Part shown: positions 36,619-46,033 of the stretch, piece after piece
Position numbering within the stretch: position 1 is the first letter of the stretch
Layout: each line of letters begins with the position of its first letter
Position numbers and translations under genes: made by a program
Notes under the pieces: model-generated
Database searches by the model: none
What the model was told of the DNA's origin: nothing
Seen by the model: the letters and a program-made list of their open reading frames with translations, nothing else
Origin: Spirochaetales bacterium
GTDB taxonomy: Bacteria > Spirochaetota > Spirochaetia > DSM-2461
DNA length: 64,000 nt
Assembly (NCBI GenBank): GCA_003247135.1
Contig: QKAW01000033.1
Location: 62,001-126,000, forward strand
Reading direction: 5' to 3'

Positions 36619-39474
36619 ATGAAAAGATTTTTTAAATTGTTAAATGTATCAATTATAATCTTATTACTATTTGGTTGTAATGATTTACTGGGACCTGGTA
36701 CCGATGGAGATCCTAACATTGACCCTGTAATTGATGATACCCCAACTTATGCTGATGAGGTCATAAACGAGTTTATATCCGAGATTTCTACACCAACTAG
36801 AGGAATTACTCCGGATATCGAGCGAATGAGAACAGTTATAAAAGCAGAACTAAAAGTTCAAGGATTGGAAAAATCTACATCTTTATCTGCTTTAATACCA
36901 GTTGTTGCCTCTTCTGCCCAGGTTTCTTTAAATGGTTTAGGAACTGATGATGAAAAAATTATCCTGATAAAGAAAATATCTGTTGCTTCAGTTGTTGTTG
37001 TTAGTAAAAAAGCAACTTCTGCATCAGATGAAGAGAAATCCACAATGGTTTCATCTGTTACTGAGGCAATGGTTGAAAAAATTACTAAATCCGGTATTAG
37101 TGCTGCAAAAATAGAAGAGACTACTAAAGAGACTGTATCTGCAATAATTAGTAATCTTGGTGCTGTAATTACTGAAGAAGCAACTGTTCTATCTATTGCT
37201 GCTAAAGTAACAACTAAAGCAACAGTAGCTATTACAAAGAATACAGGTGTAGATAAAGCTATGCTTGAATCAGCTATTTCTAATTTACCTTTAGTAACAT
37301 CCAAATCTCTTGAAATTGCTGTTAAAGAGGTTACAAATGAAGAGATAGATGATGATAAGAGAACACAACTCTTTAAATCAGCCTATTCCGCTGTAACAGC
37401 CTCTGTATCTACTATTTCTACTACAACAACCTTAATTAAGAAAGAGGAAATTTCATCTCTATTAGTTAAAGTTCAGGAAGTAACATCAACGGCAATTAAG
37501 TCAGATGAATCCTTCCAGGGATTATCAAAGACTCTGGATGGAGAGATGCTTAAAGAGTCTCTAAAAGTTGTTAATAGCGATGAAGCTGCACTTGCTGCCT
37601 ATAAAACCCAGTTAAGTACTTCTCAAACACTGGAAATATCAACTGGTGAGATTGAAAACGCTGAGAATGTTGCTAAACAGGAACAGGAACAGGCAAAAGA
37701 AGAGGCAAATGGAACAGTATTTACAACAGCTGAACTTGAACAAAAAGCTTTAGCACAGCTTAAGTACAGAAACTTCTCAGGTGCTTATAACTACTTCCAG
37801 AAAGCCTATGACAATGGGGATGCTTCAGAAAATGCAAAACTCTGGTGGGCAGTTTTAACAGTAGCTAATATCTCAACTGATTCAAAAGTTAGAACAGTAG
37901 CAAGTAATTTAGGAATTGAAAACTATCCATCAACACTAAACGAATTCTTTATAGATGATTTTTTAACTACTCAATATGTTCGTTCTTCATATGATAATAA
38001 GACTTGGAATGATGAAACAAAACAATATGACGTTAAAACTTATTATAATTATGGAACAATGTTCAGTCATATTAAAAATCAGGAAATGTTTAATGATGTA
38101 TGTTTAAGAACTGAGTTTGTTGATGGAGTGGAAGTGGCAAAATTAGATGTCCCTGCAACTCAAACAAATGCTCTTTTCTATAACCTTCAACTTAATTACC
38201 CAGAGGGATTAAACAGTGTTTACGATTCAGTAGTAGAGGCTACATCAATTTTAGATAGTGTTGAAACAGTTTTGGCTTCAATTTCAGAAACAGCTTCTTT
38301 TAAATATACTTATGATATGTTTTACACAGAGGTTTTAACTGAAGATTCTAATTGGCCAAAATACTTAAGTGATGATGAATCTTTTATACCTGCAGGTTTT
38401 ATAGTAGGAAAAGCTGAAGTTTTAGGGGCATTATCTGTTTTAGAGCTATTTAGAAGTGTTTTATCCTATGGTCAAGCAGTATCATTAAATACAGATATTG
38501 CAGCTTATTGGACATTCTTTAATCCATTAAATGGATCAGCCTTTAAATTTGATCCTACTACAAAAGAGGCTGTAGGTATTAGCGAATCATTCGATTTATC
38601 AACAGTAAAAAGTCCATTTGCAGATGGCTTTTTATTTGCAAGAGATGGTGCAGATTCATATCTGGCAGAGTCAAAAGGTTACTTTAAAAAATCACTTAGC
38701 TACCTAAATCAGGCTTTTTCTATTGTAAAAAGTAGAAAAACGGATAGCCCATTTTCATTTGCTCCTTATGTTGAAAATAGTAATCCATCAACAGACAAAA
38801 CAGAGCTTGGTTATCAAATTTTTAAATTAGAGATGGGAAGACGATGGGAGGAAATTGTTACTGGATTAAATGTTGCTAAAATAATGACTGAAAAAATGAT
38901 ATACTCTCTGGACAACAATTCTACAGTTTACTTCCCGGGAGATCTATTTGCCCATGTTCCTTATGACGATAATTATACTTCAACAGAGATGATTTTAAGT
39001 TACTACTCAGATGTAAATAATTGGCCAACAGCTGATAATGGAACCACCGGTTTTAATCTTGGAAAACTTTTTGTTAAACCAATTTTTGCAATAGATAATT
39101 TAATTCAGTTTAATTCTGAAACAGCTGAACCGGCAATTTATACATCTGCAGATATGGTTGATTTTACACCGGCAACAGATTTTAATGAATCAAATACATA
39201 TTTTATCAGATTTATGGATATAACCTTTGGTGGACTAATAACTGGCTTTGATAATGGTTTTGAATCAGATAACCAGGAAAGCTTTAAATCAGAAAATTCC
39301 ATGTATCTGAAAATTCCTGACTATGCTGCATTTAGTGTTATTAAGCCAAAAGGAGATACCTATACTTCTACAGTTGATGGAACAACTTATACATCTACAG
39401 GTTCAATTTTTGGTGCAGCGGTAATGGATATGATAAATGATGACAAGTCTGATAACACTAATACAGGAGTTTAG
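36619..39474 (+). CDS. large alpha-helical lipoprotein of unknown function
   Basis: A 951-aa protein with lipoprotein leader KRFFKLLNVSIIILLLFGC (Cys20). An acidic linker follows, then about 300 residues of Ala/Ser/Thr/Val/Lys-rich, weakly repetitive helix (VTEAMVEKITKSGISAAKI, VTTKATVAITKNTG). Near residue 375 a TPR-like unit is visible (ALAQLKYRNFSGAYNYFQKAYDNGDASENA). The C-terminal 550 residues are Tyr/Phe/Asp-rich and unrecognised. GGAAATAGAG precedes the ATG. A second lipoprotein follows 39 bases downstream in the same orientation, probably co-transcribed. No function is proposed. Confidence 0.85.
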   Translation: MKRFFKLLNVSIIILLLFGCNDLLGPGTDGDPNIDPVIDDTPTYADEVINEFISEISTPTRGITPDIERMRTVIKAELKVQGLEKSTSLSALIPVVASSAQVSLNGLGTDDEKIILIKKISVASVVVVSKKATSASDEEKSTMVSSVTEAMVEKITKSGISAAKIEETTKETVSAIISNLGAVITEEATVLSIAAKVTTKATVAITKNTGVDKAMLESAISNLPLVTSKSLEIAVKEVTNEEIDDDKRTQLFKSAYSAVTASVSTISTTTTLIKKEEISSLLVKVQEVTSTAIKSDESFQGLSKTLDGEMLKESLKVVNSDEAALAAYKTQLSTSQTLEISTGEIENAENVAKQEQEQAKEEANGTVFTTAELEQKALAQLKYRNFSGAYNYFQKAYDNGDASENAKLWWAVLTVANISTDSKVRTVASNLGIENYPSTLNEFFIDDFLTTQYVRSSYDNKTWNDETKQYDVKTYYNYGTMFSHIKNQEMFNDVCLRTEFVDGVEVAKLDVPATQTNALFYNLQLNYPEGLNSVYDSVVEATSILDSVETVLASISETASFKYTYDMFYTEVLTEDSNWPKYLSDDESFIPAGFIVGKAEVLGALSVLELFRSVLSYGQAVSLNTDIAAYWTFFNPLNGSAFKFDPTTKEAVGISESFDLSTVKSPFADGFLFARDGADSYLAESKGYFKKSLSYLNQAFSIVKSRKTDSPFSFAPYVENSNPSTDKTELGYQIFKLEMGRRWEEIVTGLNVAKIMTEKMIYSLDNNSTVYFPGDLFAHVPYDDNYTSTEMILSYYSDVNNWPTADNGTTGFNLGKLFVKPIFAIDNLIQFNSETAEPAIYTSADMVDFTPATDFNESNTYFIRFMDITFGGLITGFDNGFESDNQESFKSENSMYLKIPDYAAFSVIKPKGDTYTSTVDGTTYTSTGSIFGAAVMDMINDDKSDNTNTGV

Positions 39475-39513
39475 AATGATTTTAGTATTTAAAAGATTTA
39501 AAGGTGGGGTAAA

Positions 39514-41238
39514 ATGAAAAAGATATTGGGTTTTATTGCATTACTATTTCTACTTTTTTCTTGTAGTTTAAATAATGTATTTGTATATAAAAAAAGCGAA
39601 ATAACAGCTTTTAGTTTTACAGGAATAGAAACTGTAGCAGAAATAGATTCTTATAATAAAAAGATAATTGCATACGTTCCCTATGGAACTGATATAACAT
39701 CTCTAAGTATGGAGTTTGAACAGACTGGTTTAACATTCAGTGTCCCAAGTGGTGCAAAGAATGACTTTACAAATCCTTTTGTCTTTCAAGTAACAAATTC
39801 CTATGCAAGTGTTTCAGACTGGACTGTAATAACTAAAGTAAGCAGTCAGATTCCTGTTGGTAAATGGGTGAGCGTTTCTGAGGACAAAACTATTACTTTA
39901 GATATTGCTGAAGACGGTACATTTTCTTTCAGTGATTCCGCAAATACTACAACTGGTACATTTTCGATAAAAGGTTCTAAAGCATTTATTAAAGATGATG
40001 GTGAAGATTATTCCGGTGAATACCTATTTAGTATTACAGATGGTAAATTAAATTTCACTTATGTGATGGATAATGATTATATGAGAAAAGATTTTCTAAC
40101 ATCAAGTGAATGGTCATTATACAGTGAAACACCTGTTGAACCTGTAACTGGAAACACAATAACCGGAACTATAACACTTCCAGATTTGGCAGATGGTAAA
40201 AATATTTCTATTATTATCGATACTGATACTGAAGGAGGAAATGGATCTGTTGCAGTTGGTAGTGGTACACTCTCTGGAACAACATATACATATTCAATTG
40301 ATGGTGTAGCTGATGGAAATTATTATATTTATGCAGTAGTAAATGTCGTTTCCGAAACTGGAGCACCACAAACTGGTGATTTCTTTGGTGCATATGGTAT
40401 AACAAGTATTTCTGACTGGCCTCCTTCTGCACCAAATTCAGTAGTTAGTGGTTCAACAGGATCTACAAATTTCGATTTTAATCTATTTATTCCAGATTCA
40501 TCTTTTTTTGGTGGCTCTGAACCAGTAACAGGAAGCTCTGTAAGTGGAACAATTACTCTGCCGTCATCAGCTTATGATGGTTATGATATTTCAGTAGCTT
40601 TAGATGAAGACTATTATGGTGATAATGGAATGAAGACTACTTCTGGAAAGGTAACTGGTTCAACTTACAGCTATACATTTGAAAATGTGGCAGATAATAG
40701 TTACTATGTATATGCTTATGTTTATACATCTCCTTCTACAGGACAGCCTAAAACAGGAGACCTGTTTGGTGCCAACGGAATCACTAATATGGATGCTTGG
40801 CCAGCGAATGCAAGTAAGATAATAGTATCTTCAGCAGATGTATCAGGTGTAGATTTTGTTATCACAGTAATGGATCATGATTTCCCTACAAGTGGCAGTG
40901 CTGATCCTATTATTCAAGGGATTAGTGATGTAAATGATGCGATAAATGACCTTAATCAATCAGATCAAACCCCAGCGACTTCAACCTCGGGGTCAATAAT
41001 GACATCTACTATTTCTAATTTTACAGCTTCTAACGGTTTAGTTGTTGATTATGTGCAAATACACAATGTTGCTGATGTTAATAATGTAGTATTAGTTAGC
41101 GCAACTTATACTTTTGCATCAGGAGCAGTTAATCAGGTAGTTTTTGATTCCAGTTATCAATTTGAATATTATATCAGAGACACTTCTGATATATATGTCT
41201 TTGATTCTACAACTAATACATTTGTTAAGAAACTGTAG
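39514..41238 (+). CDS. lipoprotein with two tandem beta-sandwich-like repeats
   Basis: A 574-aa protein with lipoprotein leader KKILGFIALLFLLFSC (Cys17). Residues about 25-110 resemble the bacterial DUF5018-type domain (SAFSFTGI..., YVPYGTDITSL, WTVITKV). Two related units of about 115 residues follow, starting near 212 (TGTITLPDLADGKNISIII) and 342 (SGTITLPSSAYDGYDISVAL). Both contain the pattern TYxYxxxxVADxxYYxYAxV and GDxFGAxGITxxxxWP. It is probably surface or periplasmic, and function is unknown. It follows the large lipoprotein gene and overlaps the convergent next gene by 14 bases. Confidence 0.85.
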   Translation: MKKILGFIALLFLLFSCSLNNVFVYKKSEITAFSFTGIETVAEIDSYNKKIIAYVPYGTDITSLSMEFEQTGLTFSVPSGAKNDFTNPFVFQVTNSYASVSDWTVITKVSSQIPVGKWVSVSEDKTITLDIAEDGTFSFSDSANTTTGTFSIKGSKAFIKDDGEDYSGEYLFSITDGKLNFTYVMDNDYMRKDFLTSSEWSLYSETPVEPVTGNTITGTITLPDLADGKNISIIIDTDTEGGNGSVAVGSGTLSGTTYTYSIDGVADGNYYIYAVVNVVSETGAPQTGDFFGAYGITSISDWPPSAPNSVVSGSTGSTNFDFNLFIPDSSFFGGSEPVTGSSVSGTITLPSSAYDGYDISVALDEDYYGDNGMKTTSGKVTGSTYSYTFENVADNSYYVYAYVYTSPSTGQPKTGDLFGANGITNMDAWPANASKIIVSSADVSGVDFVITVMDHDFPTSGSADPIIQGISDVNDAINDLNQSDQTPATSTSGSIMTSTISNFTASNGLVVDYVQIHNVADVNNVVLVSATYTFASGAVNQVVFDSSYQFEYYIRDTSDIYVFDSTTNTFVKKL

Positions 41239-41977
41239 ATAGAATTTCCTCGGGGAGTGTTTTTAGAATATATTCAGAGACACTTCTTGGGGAGCTTTTT
41301 CCAGGTAATCCACGGGCTTTAATAAAGTTTAAATCTATTGATTTAGCAAATTTAAAGTCCTCAGTGGAGTCATTAGAGGTTACATCCAGAAATATTGAGT
41401 CCTCTGTTAAAATTGATTTGTTAATTTTGGATAGTGAAAAGCTTTTGCTTGTGTTTATTATAATTTGTGGATGCTTGTTGTTTATATCATCAGTTACATT
41501 TGCTCCTAGTGTCTTAAGTAGTTGAGTTAGACGTTTTGCGATTCGACCTGTACCAATTATTTTGAAGATAGAGTCGTTTAACGTAAAGTCAGTTTTTTCT
41601 ATAAGAATTTTTATTATCTCTTCACAGGTTGGTATAACTGTAAGGTTTGTAAAAGCATCATTCCGGGTTATATCGTATAATCTTTCATCCTTAAAATTAA
41701 ATGGCCCCCCAATAATCTTACAATCCTTGTTTGCTTTAGATAAAAAAGAGTCTATATGAATTATATCTTCACTGTATGGAGAGTAAATAGTTGAATTATC
41801 AATAGTAAAAGGTATGGGAACAAATATAATATCATAGCCCTTTACAACAATACCTTTACCACCAATTTTATTTAAGTAATGATTAAAACCTTCAAGCTTA
41901 ACATCACAATTCATCTCTTTTAGAGACTTATACAGATAGTAGTTTGTTAAGTCCCCGGCTAAAACTAAAATTTTCAT
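41225..41977 (-). CDS. dipicolinate synthase subunit A-like protein
   Basis: A 250-aa protein that follows the layout of DpaA (SpoVFA). It has an N-terminal domain with DIIFVPIPFTIDNSTIYSP and IIGGPFNF, a linker with TVIPTCEEIIKILIEKTDFTLND, then a Rossmann NAD(P)-binding motif FKIIGTGRIAKRLTQLLKTLGANV, and the terminal ARGLPGKSSPRSVSEYIL corresponding to the GLPGK-x-AP end of DpaA. The nucleotide motif is intact. No DpaB partner or sporulation gene is in the window, so dipicolinate synthesis cannot be claimed; it may be a dehydrogenase for another substrate. It lies 15 bases downstream of dCMP deaminase. Confidence 0.65.
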   Translation of the reverse strand: MKILVLAGDLTNYYLYKSLKEMNCDVKLEGFNHYLNKIGGKGIVVKGYDIIFVPIPFTIDNSTIYSPYSEDIIHIDSFLSKANKDCKIIGGPFNFKDERLYDITRNDAFTNLTVIPTCEEIIKILIEKTDFTLNDSIFKIIGTGRIAKRLTQLLKTLGANVTDDINNKHPQIIINTSKSFSLSKINKSILTEDSIFLDVTSNDSTEDFKFAKSIDLNFIKARGLPGKSSPRSVSEYILKTLPEEILSTVS

Positions 41978-41992
41978 GATGCATAATAAATG

Positions 41993-42496
41993 TTAAACCT
42001 TGGCAGGATCAAGGGAAATAGTAAATTCAGAGCCACAAATTAGCTGCTCGTATTTAACCCCGGAGACATCCAGCATCTTTCTTGAAGCTTTAAAAACATC
42101 TCCATCCCTATATTTATCAGAAAGATAGATTATTTTCTTAATACCGCTTTGAATTATTGCTTTAGCACACTCATTACAAGGAAATAGTGCAACATATATT
42201 GTTGAGTCTTTAATATCACTTCTTGTGGAGTTTAAAATAGCATTTAGTTCGGCGTGAACAATGTAGGGGTATTTAGTGTGTAAAAAATCACCCTCTTTTT
42301 CCCATGGGAATTCATCATCAGAGCATCCAATAGGAAGACCGTTATAACCTATACCAATAATTTTATTATCCTTAACAATACAAGCACCAACCTGAGTGTT
42401 AGGGTCTTTACTCCTCTTTCCGGATAAAATTGCAATACCCATGAAATATTCATCCCATGAGATAAAATTTTCCCTTTTTTTCATAGCTTTTTCCAT
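41993..42496 (-). CDS. dCMP deaminase family protein
   Basis: I shorten the track ORF: the ATG at 42496 (MEKAMKKRENFISWDEYF) has GAGG five bases upstream, while the longer form runs into the divergent kinase gene. The result is 167 aa. Zinc-binding motifs HAELNAIL and PCNEC are present, with NTQVGACIV and GYNGLPIGCSD as in deoxycytidylate deaminases and ComEB proteins. It converts dCMP to dUMP for thymidylate synthesis. It is co-oriented with the DpaA-like gene. Confidence 0.9.
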   Translation of the reverse strand: MEKAMKKRENFISWDEYFMGIAILSGKRSKDPNTQVGACIVKDNKIIGIGYNGLPIGCSDDEFPWEKEGDFLHTKYPYIVHAELNAILNSTRSDIKDSTIYVALFPCNECAKAIIQSGIKKIIYLSDKYRDGDVFKASRKMLDVSGVKYEQLICGSEFTISLDPAKV

Positions 42497-42546
42497 TGAA
42501 TCCTCACCAATAAAAGTATAACCTATGACACAAAGGAAGGGAAGTA

Positions 42547-44181
42547 TTGAAACATTGGCAGGAATTAATAAATACCGAGAATCTGACTGAAGATGAAATA
42601 GTTCAGATCCCTTCATATAACCTCACAAACTTTTATTCAATGATACATTATTATCAGGATAATAATTGGGGTGTAGAGGCTCTACTGTCCGGAACAGGAC
42701 TTTCTATCAGTGATTTTGAAGACTTCTCCAAGTGGGTAAATCCAATACAGAATAAACAGTTAATAGAAAACCTGATTCTTAAAACACCAGTCTTTTTATC
42801 CCATAGAATATTCTATAATATTGGTTTTAAGTGTAAAAAAGAAAACTCCGTTTTAAGTACAATATTTAAATACACTCCCTTTGACTTAATAATGCTGGAG
42901 CCAAACAAAATATCCAGGAAACTGGACAACTCCTACAAGTTTAACATAGTAAAAAAAGACGGAGACGAATATCTTCTTAAAATTGTTCCGAAGCCCTTTA
43001 AAAAAAGTATGGTTTATGGCCATGAAGTTTACGGATATTTGAGTATATTGGAAGCACTACTTGAGTTAAAAAAAATTAGGGTAAAGAACAAAAAGAGTAT
43101 ATGCTTTTCTGCAAACATTAAAGAAATAATTGATCAGTATTATACTAATCATGGTTTTGAAGTTTCCGAGAATAATATATTTCATAATAATGAGTTAATA
43201 GCACAAAGAAGAACTGTTAATATTCTGGGAAGTGACTACCAGGGCTTTGAAGTAGTAAATGATTATACATATTTAGGCGAAACAATTTTTAAAAAAGGTG
43301 AATTATATAATGCACCCTTCGATCTCTACAGTTGGAAAGTATCAAAAAGATCACTTTTTAGAGAAAAAATTCGTAATGTGCTGCTTAAAATAATGCATAA
43401 AAGTATAAGTGTTATTGAGAAACAGCTTGAACTGAATAACAAAAAAGCACAGGATTTATTGCAGTTGACAAATGTAGTAAATATCGAAAAAAGGAACAGG
43501 GAACTACTGCTGGCAAAGATTGTCCATGAGATAAAATCTCCACTAGCCAGTATTGTTATGTTAATTGATTCACTGGATGAGGAGATACCCCAATGTTCCA
43601 ATTTTATTAAAGAGGGCTTTACAATACTTGAAGATAAAAGCAATAAACTTATCAATTTTGTAGATAACGTAATGAGTTATTTTAACATAGATAACAATAA
43701 TTTCGATCTAAATATAGAAGTTATCGATCTTGCTTTTTTAATGAGCGATGTTCTGGATAATTTTGAACATGTAAAAATATCCAGTGGAACATCATTAATA
43801 TGTAAAATGATGCCGGACAAATATATTGTGAATGGTGATTATTACAGACTTCTTCAAGTCTTTCTGAATATTGTAAGTAACAGTGTAAAATTTACCAGAG
43901 ATGGAGAAATTATAGTAGAAGCAGATTTTTATGATAATTATATCTGTATTTCAATTAAAGATACCGGTTGTGGTATTAGCAGTGATAAGATAACTGATAT
44001 TTTTAACATGTTTAATATACTTCAGCAGAATCCTGGACACAATCATAATGGTTTGGGTTTAGGACTTTATATTTCAAAGAATATTGTTCTTAAGCATAAA
44101 GGCTATATTGAAGTGGATTCTGAAGTTGGAACTGGTACTGAGTTTAGAATCTTTTTACCTGTTGCAGAGTGTTGTGAGTAA
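42547..44181 (+). CDS. histidine kinase without membrane segments
   Basis: A 544-aa protein beginning with TTG, supported by AAGGAAGGGAAG just upstream. No membrane helix is seen. Residues about 20-300 are an unassigned sensor region; its start (LLSGTGLSISDFEDFSKWVNPIQNKQLIENLI) resembles N-terminal ligand domains of some AraC-type regulators. A coiled coil (about 290-315) precedes HisKA with AKIVHEIKSPLAS (His near 328) and a HATPase with NIVSNSVKF, DTGCGIS and GLGLGLYIS. It is divergent from dCMP deaminase, followed by yfcE 14 bases later. No response regulator is adjacent. Confidence 0.87.
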   Translation: MKHWQELINTENLTEDEIVQIPSYNLTNFYSMIHYYQDNNWGVEALLSGTGLSISDFEDFSKWVNPIQNKQLIENLILKTPVFLSHRIFYNIGFKCKKENSVLSTIFKYTPFDLIMLEPNKISRKLDNSYKFNIVKKDGDEYLLKIVPKPFKKSMVYGHEVYGYLSILEALLELKKIRVKNKKSICFSANIKEIIDQYYTNHGFEVSENNIFHNNELIAQRRTVNILGSDYQGFEVVNDYTYLGETIFKKGELYNAPFDLYSWKVSKRSLFREKIRNVLLKIMHKSISVIEKQLELNNKKAQDLLQLTNVVNIEKRNRELLLAKIVHEIKSPLASIVMLIDSLDEEIPQCSNFIKEGFTILEDKSNKLINFVDNVMSYFNIDNNNFDLNIEVIDLAFLMSDVLDNFEHVKISSGTSLICKMMPDKYIVNGDYYRLLQVFLNIVSNSVKFTRDGEIIVEADFYDNYICISIKDTGCGISSDKITDIFNMFNILQQNPGHNHNGLGLGLYISKNIVLKHKGYIEVDSEVGTGTEFRIFLPVAECCE

Positions 44182-44195
44182 AAAGGAGGGAGTTT

Positions 44196-44741
44196 ATGGA
44201 GTTGTTAGTAATTTCTGATATACATGGGAGTAGTACAGCCCTGGATAAAATTCTTGAAATCTATAATAGCAGGAAATTTGATAAAATTATTATATGTGGT
44301 GATGTTTTATATCACGGGCCCAGAAATCCTCTACCGGAAGGATATAACCCTAAAGTTGTAGCCGAGAAATTAAACAGTATAAAAAGTGAACTTATGGTTA
44401 TTAGGGGTAATTGCGAAAGTGAAGTGGATGAAATGGTTCTAGAATTTCCGGTAATGGGTACATATAGTTACTATAATGTTGGAGAGCATGATGTTTTTAT
44501 AACCCATGGGCATAAATACAATAGGGAGAATCTTCCACCTTTAAAGAAGGATTCAATACTATTAACTGGACATACTCATATTCCAACCGGGGATAAAACC
44601 AATGACATCTATTTCTTTAACCCGGGATCAATATCTCTGCCAAAGGGTGGTTTTGAACCTTCTTATGGAATACTAAATAGTGAAAGCTGGACTGTTTATG
44701 GGCTAAATAGTGAAAAAATTCTTATAGAGACTAAATTTTAA
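44196..44741 (+). CDS. yfcE: phosphodiesterase, YfcE family
   Basis: A 181-aa metallophosphoesterase closely following E. coli YfcE in length and blocks: ISDIHGS, GDVLYHGPRNPLPEGY, RGNCESEVD, THGHKYNRENLPPL, GHTHIPTG and NPGSISLPKGG. The metal-binding Asp, His and Asn residues are all present. YfcE hydrolyses phosphodiesters in vitro; its physiological substrate is unknown. AAGGAGGGAG precedes the ATG. Probably co-transcribed with the upstream kinase. Confidence 0.93.
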   Translation: MELLVISDIHGSSTALDKILEIYNSRKFDKIIICGDVLYHGPRNPLPEGYNPKVVAEKLNSIKSELMVIRGNCESEVDEMVLEFPVMGTYSYYNVGEHDVFITHGHKYNRENLPPLKKDSILLTGHTHIPTGDKTNDIYFFNPGSISLPKGGFEPSYGILNSESWTVYGLNSEKILIETKF

Positions 44742-44830
44742 TGGTATAATAGCTGATTTACTGGATTATTTTGACATTTAATGGTAAATTGTTAAAAATA
44801 GTTAATAAATTTTTGTCAAATTAAGAGAGG
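44742..44830 (+). promoter_or_regulatory. extended -10 promoter and inverted repeat before the TetR gene
   Basis: TGGTATAAT (44742-44750) is an extended -10 element at the end of yfcE. Further on, TTTGACA (44770-44776) and TGTCAAA (44814-44820) form an inverted repeat around an AT-rich centre before the Shine-Dalgarno AGAGAGG. This arrangement would suit autoregulation by the TetR protein, but the arms are short. Confidence 0.4.
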
Positions 44831-44838
44831 TTTTTACT

Positions 44839-45432
44839 TTGCCTAAGATTGTAGATCATGAAGAGAGAAAAAGAGATATAATGGAGATGGCTCTTACAAT
44901 CTTTATTGAAGAGGGGTATACAAATACCAAACTTGCTAATATTGCAGATAAGTGCTGTATTGCCCGTACAACATTATACCAGTATTTTAGCAATAAAGAT
45001 GATATCTTTAAATATGCAATTAAAACATTTACTGACTCTTTACAGGTAGATTACAAAACTATAGGAACAAGGCAGGATATTAATCCGGATGTAAAACTTA
45101 AAATGATAATTATGGATATTATCGATGTATGTTTTACAAGACGGGAACTTCTGTTTTTATTACTTGAATTTCTAATTCAGGTAAAGAGTGAAGGTCGTCG
45201 TTTTGCCAGAAGTTTAAATAAAAGAACAATAAGAATAAGAAAGCTTTTCTCTAGAATAATAAGTGATGGTGTAAAAATGGAGCTTTTTAAAGACCTCCAC
45301 GTACCTAGTATGACAGATATCCTTGTAAGCCAGATAGAATCCATAGTCGTTCAGTTGTCCCTAACTGAGCAGTCTACCAGAGAAGAGAATATAGTAAGAA
45401 TGACATGCTTACTGGACTGTTTTAAAAAGTAG
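44839..45432 (+). CDS. TetR family transcriptional regulator
   Basis: A 197-aa regulator. The N-terminal helix-turn-helix is clear: RDIMEMALTIFIEEGYTNTKLANIADKCCIARTTLYQYFSNKDDIF. The C-terminal ligand domain is not assigned. Start is TTG after AGAGAGG. engB begins 7 bases after it, so the two are co-transcribed although a functional link is unlikely. No efflux pump or other obvious target is adjacent. Confidence 0.92.
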   Translation: MPKIVDHEERKRDIMEMALTIFIEEGYTNTKLANIADKCCIARTTLYQYFSNKDDIFKYAIKTFTDSLQVDYKTIGTRQDINPDVKLKMIIMDIIDVCFTRRELLFLLLEFLIQVKSEGRRFARSLNKRTIRIRKLFSRIISDGVKMELFKDLHVPSMTDILVSQIESIVVQLSLTEQSTREENIVRMTCLLDCFKK

Positions 45433-45439
45433 GAGCAAT

Positions 45440-46033
45440 ATGATAAATTTTAAGAATGCTAAATTTTCAACAGCATTTAGTGCGAATTCAAAACCTCCTG
45501 AAGATCGATTTATTGAAGTTGCATTTGCGGGAAGATCAAATGCTGGAAAGTCAAGTTCTTTAAATACATTAACCGGACAGAAAAAACTGGCTAGAACCAG
45601 TAGTAAACCGGGAAGAACACAACAGATAAATTTTTTTGGACTTGACGATAAGAGATTCCTGGTGGATCTGCCTGGGTACGGTTATGCTGCAGTATCAAAA
45701 TCTTTAAAAGAAGAGTGGCAGGGTTTAATGGAAGGCTTTTTACGAAGTCGTCAAAGTTTAAGAGGTGTTGTTATTATTATGGATATCAGACATCCATTAA
45801 AGGATAATGATATTCAGATGATTGAGTGGTGCGACGAAAGAGCACTTCCAATGCATATTGTTCTAACAAAGGCAGATAAGCTTAAAAAGAACAAGATAAA
45901 CCAGACACTCTTTGCTGTAAAAAAAGAAATTCAGGATGTTAAAACTGATATCTCAGTTCAGGTTTTTTCTTCTGAGACTTCACTTGGTTTACCGGAACTT
46001 AGAGCAAAACTGGACGAGTGGATGAGAGAGTAG
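45440..46033 (+). CDS. engB: ribosome biogenesis GTPase EngB (YsxC/YihA)
   Basis: A 197-aa GTPase with the EngB-specific G1 loop AGRSNAGKSSSLN, G2-side TSSKPGRTQQINFF, G3 DLPGYGYA, G4 TKADK and G5-like SSETSLG. It takes part in large ribosomal subunit assembly. AGGAG lies 5 bases before the ATG. It is followed without gap by the WG-repeat lipoprotein gene. Confidence 0.95.
   Translation: MINFKNAKFSTAFSANSKPPEDRFIEVAFAGRSNAGKSSSLNTLTGQKKLARTSSKPGRTQQINFFGLDDKRFLVDLPGYGYAAVSKSLKEEWQGLMEGFLRSRQSLRGVVIIMDIRHPLKDNDIQMIEWCDERALPMHIVLTKADKLKKNKINQTLFAVKKEIQDVKTDISVQVFSSETSLGLPELRAKLDEWMRE

Noticed and set aside
36858-37304. 148-aa minus-strand ORF inside the large lipoprotein gene
   Set aside because: Its hydrophobic composition mirrors the Ala/Thr/Val-rich plus-strand repeats; no ribosome-binding site or motif.
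41225-41977. Sporulation locus suggested by the DpaA-like protein
   Set aside because: No DpaB, Spo or Ger genes are present and the other contents point to a spirochaete-like, non-sporulating organism.
42497-42616. 40-residue N-terminal extension of dCMP deaminase in the ORF track
   Set aside because: It overlaps the divergent kinase start, while ATG 42496 has a good Shine-Dalgarno site and matches the family N-terminus.
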